Shown here one piece after another: positions 13,153-14,649 of a stretch of 14,649 bases of DNA. This stretch comes from an uncultured Bacteroidales bacterium (lineage in GTDB: Bacteria; Bacteroidota; Bacteroidia; Bacteroidales; F082): the NCBI GenBank assembly GCA_937902805.1, contig CALEMB010000117.1:1-14649 (forward strand), given 5' to 3'. How positions within the stretch are numbered: the stretch's first letter is position 1; each line of letters opens with the position of its first letter. Both the position numbers and the translations under genes were made by a program. The notes beneath the pieces were generated by a model that saw only the letters and a program-made list of their open reading frames with translations, made no database searches and had not been told where the DNA came from.

Positions 13153-14592
13153 GTGGAGAAGAGAGCAAAAATAGCCTGGCTTTACCTCATCGCGGCGCTT
13201 TTCATCGCCGTGGGGTTGTTCTTGGTCGTCAAGAAGAACACCTACCTCTTCTTTGCCCTCCCCGTGGTGCTCGGCGTGCTGTTGCTCTATATCTTCTCCC
13301 TCGACAAAGTGCTGTTGTTCACAGCTTTCACGGTGCCGCTTTCCATCAACTTGAAAGCCCTTGACGCGGGTTTGGCCATCTCGCTGCCTGCCGAGCCGCT
13401 CCTTATGGGCATCCTGGTGCTTTTCCTCGCCAAAATGCTTTACGACGGCAAGTTCGACAAACGCATCTCACACCATCCCATCGCCATTGTCATCTATTGT
13501 ATGTTTGCCTGGATGCTCGTCACCACCATCACCAGTGAGATGCCCGTGGTGTCGCTGAAATTCCTGGTGTCGAGGCTGTGGTTTGTGGTGCCGGCGTTTT
13601 TCCTCTGCACCGTTCTCTTCAAGAAGCCCAAGAACATCGACCTGTTCATCTGGCTTTACATCGCCAGCCTTTGCATCGTTTGCGTCTATACCATCATCCA
13701 CCATGCGCAGTTTGGCTTCGACGGCGACTCGGCCCACTGGGTAATGACGCCTTTCTATAACGACCACACGGCCTACGGTGCCGCCTTGGCCATCTATCTC
13801 ATCCTGGCCCTCACCTACGTCTTCATCCCTGGCATCAGCAAGGGAAGACGCTTCCTCGTCATCGGTGTGGTGGCACTGCTCAGCCTCGCGCTGACGCTCT
13901 CCAACTGCCGTGCCGCATGGCTCAGTATGATTGCCTCCTTGGGTGTGCTGGCTTGCGTGCTGCTCAAGATCAAGTTCCGCTGGGTGGCCGCCGCCGTGAT
14001 TATCTTGGTGGGCTTGTTCCTCACTTTCCAGAACCAAATCATCGACACGCTGGAGAAAAACAACCAAGACGCTTCAGGCGACCTTGTTGAGAACATCCAG
14101 AGTATCACCAACATCTCCACCGACGCCTCCAACCTGGAGCGCATCAACCGTTGGCAGTCGGCCTTCCGTCTGTTCAACGAACGCCCCGTCTTCGGTTGGG
14201 GTCCTGGCACCTACCAGTTCGTTTACGCGCCCTTCCAGATGTCGAAGGAGAAGACCATCATCAGCACCAACGCCGGCGATGGTGGCAACGCCCACTCCGA
14301 GTATTTCGGCCCCTTGGCGGAGCAAGGCCTCGTAGGCTCGCTGCTCGTGCTGGCTTTGGTCGTCGTCACGGTGACCTGTGGCCTCAAGACCTACAGCCGC
14401 TGCAAAAACAAGAAAGCCAAAGCATTGGTGCTTGGTGCCACCCTCGCCTTCTTCGGCTATTTCATCCACGGCTTCCTCAACAACTTCCTCGACACCGACA
14501 AACTGGCCATCCCTGTGTGGAGCCTCGCCGCCTTGATTGCAACCATCGATGTGTATTACGCGGACAAGGAGAAGTTTGAGGAAGAGAAATAA
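13153..14592 (+). CDS. O-antigen ligase/polymerase (Wzy/WaaL family)
   Basis: A 479-residue inner-membrane protein with about 11-12 hydrophobic helices and one large periplasmic loop (about residues 300-390), the layout of the O-antigen ligase/polymerase family (PF04932). The loop has family features: RINRWQSAFRLF, then RPVFGWGPGTYQFVY, and NAHSEYFGPLAEQGLVG with H381, the conserved histidine of the catalytic loop. It either joins lipid-linked repeat units or transfers polymer to lipid A core; the family does not separate these by sequence alone, and a neighbouring flippase and Wzz pair make polymerisation slightly more likely. It starts with GTG 6 bp after the second Wzz-like gene, with no ATG nearby. 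It is complete at the C-terminus (EKFEEEK). Confidence 0.87.
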   Translation: MEKRAKIAWLYLIAALFIAVGLFLVVKKNTYLFFALPVVLGVLLLYIFSLDKVLLFTAFTVPLSINLKALDAGLAISLPAEPLLMGILVLFLAKMLYDGKFDKRISHHPIAIVIYCMFAWMLVTTITSEMPVVSLKFLVSRLWFVVPAFFLCTVLFKKPKNIDLFIWLYIASLCIVCVYTIIHHAQFGFDGDSAHWVMTPFYNDHTAYGAALAIYLILALTYVFIPGISKGRRFLVIGVVALLSLALTLSNCRAAWLSMIASLGVLACVLLKIKFRWVAAAVIILVGLFLTFQNQIIDTLEKNNQDASGDLVENIQSITNISTDASNLERINRWQSAFRLFNERPVFGWGPGTYQFVYAPFQMSKEKTIISTNAGDGGNAHSEYFGPLAEQGLVGSLLVLALVVVTVTCGLKTYSRCKNKKAKALVLGATLAFFGYFIHGFLNNFLDTDKLAIPVWSLAALIATIDVYYADKEKFEEEK

Positions 14593-14649
14593 AAAGACTT
14601 ATAGGTCATTTTGCAGGCTGCGATGTATGCTGAAGCCCAATGGATAGAG

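Noticed and set aside
13468..14067. Minus-strand open frame of 199 codons, very rich in Asp, Glu, His and Gly
   Set aside because: Its low-complexity composition is what antisense of a membrane protein gives; the plus-strand ligase/polymerase is convincing.
14623..14649. Possible start of another gene (ATG followed by nine open codons)
   Set aside because: Too short to judge, with no clear promoter element before it.

Overview
The window looks like chromosomal DNA from a Bacteroidota member, most likely an uncultured or host-associated Bacteroidales. Three things in the sequence point there. Several genes are preceded by the Bacteroidota promoter -7 element TAnnTTTG rather than E. coli-type boxes. 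One secreted protein ends in a type IX secretion (Por) sorting domain. The gene families (CXXX-repeat peptide maturases, two-gene tatAC, CotH-like protein, paired Wzz-like proteins) are typical of the phylum. I see no rRNA, tRNA, CRISPR array or intact insertion sequence.

Left region (1-1210): a compact type II toxin-antitoxin pair (283-800) lies between two exact 69-bp direct repeats (175-243 and 894-962). Each repeat begins with a -7 element, has TTG 18 bp further upstream, and would place a hairpin at the 5' end of the transcript. A rho-independent terminator (832-868) closes the toxin-antitoxin unit. The second repeat then faces the next operon across an unusual leader of about 250 bp.

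Central region (1211-5216): a RiPP-type system consisting of a 96-residue cysteine-repeat precursor (1211-1501), a radical SAM/SPASM maturase (1504-2724), a SPASM-like partner with no radical SAM cluster motif (2728-3720) and an 89-residue accessory protein (3861-4130), interrupted by a large palindromic repeat (3722-3815). The precursor leader reads as a twin-arginine signal (G-R-R-E-F-F-K) ending in a Bacteroidota-style lipobox (V-F-S-S-C), and the next two genes are tatA and tatC. The inferred model is that the CXXX core is modified in the cytoplasm, exported already modified by Tat, and lipidated for surface or periplasmic display. This is the most interesting idea in the window.

Minus-strand block (5217-9372): clpS, an RSH alarmone enzyme whose hydrolase motifs are degenerate, and a T9SS-secreted CotH-like protein are packed as an apparent operon. 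Its last stop codon abuts that of tatC.

Right region (9540-14592): a divergent polysaccharide locus with a Wzx-like flippase, two tandem Wzz-like chain-length proteins and a Wzy/WaaL-type O-antigen polymerase or ligase. It has a promoter before the flippase and another, with a perfect palindrome in its spacer, before the first Wzz-like gene. It probably continues beyond the window; the last 57 bases (14593-14649) hold only a short open frame from an ATG at 14623 that cannot be judged.
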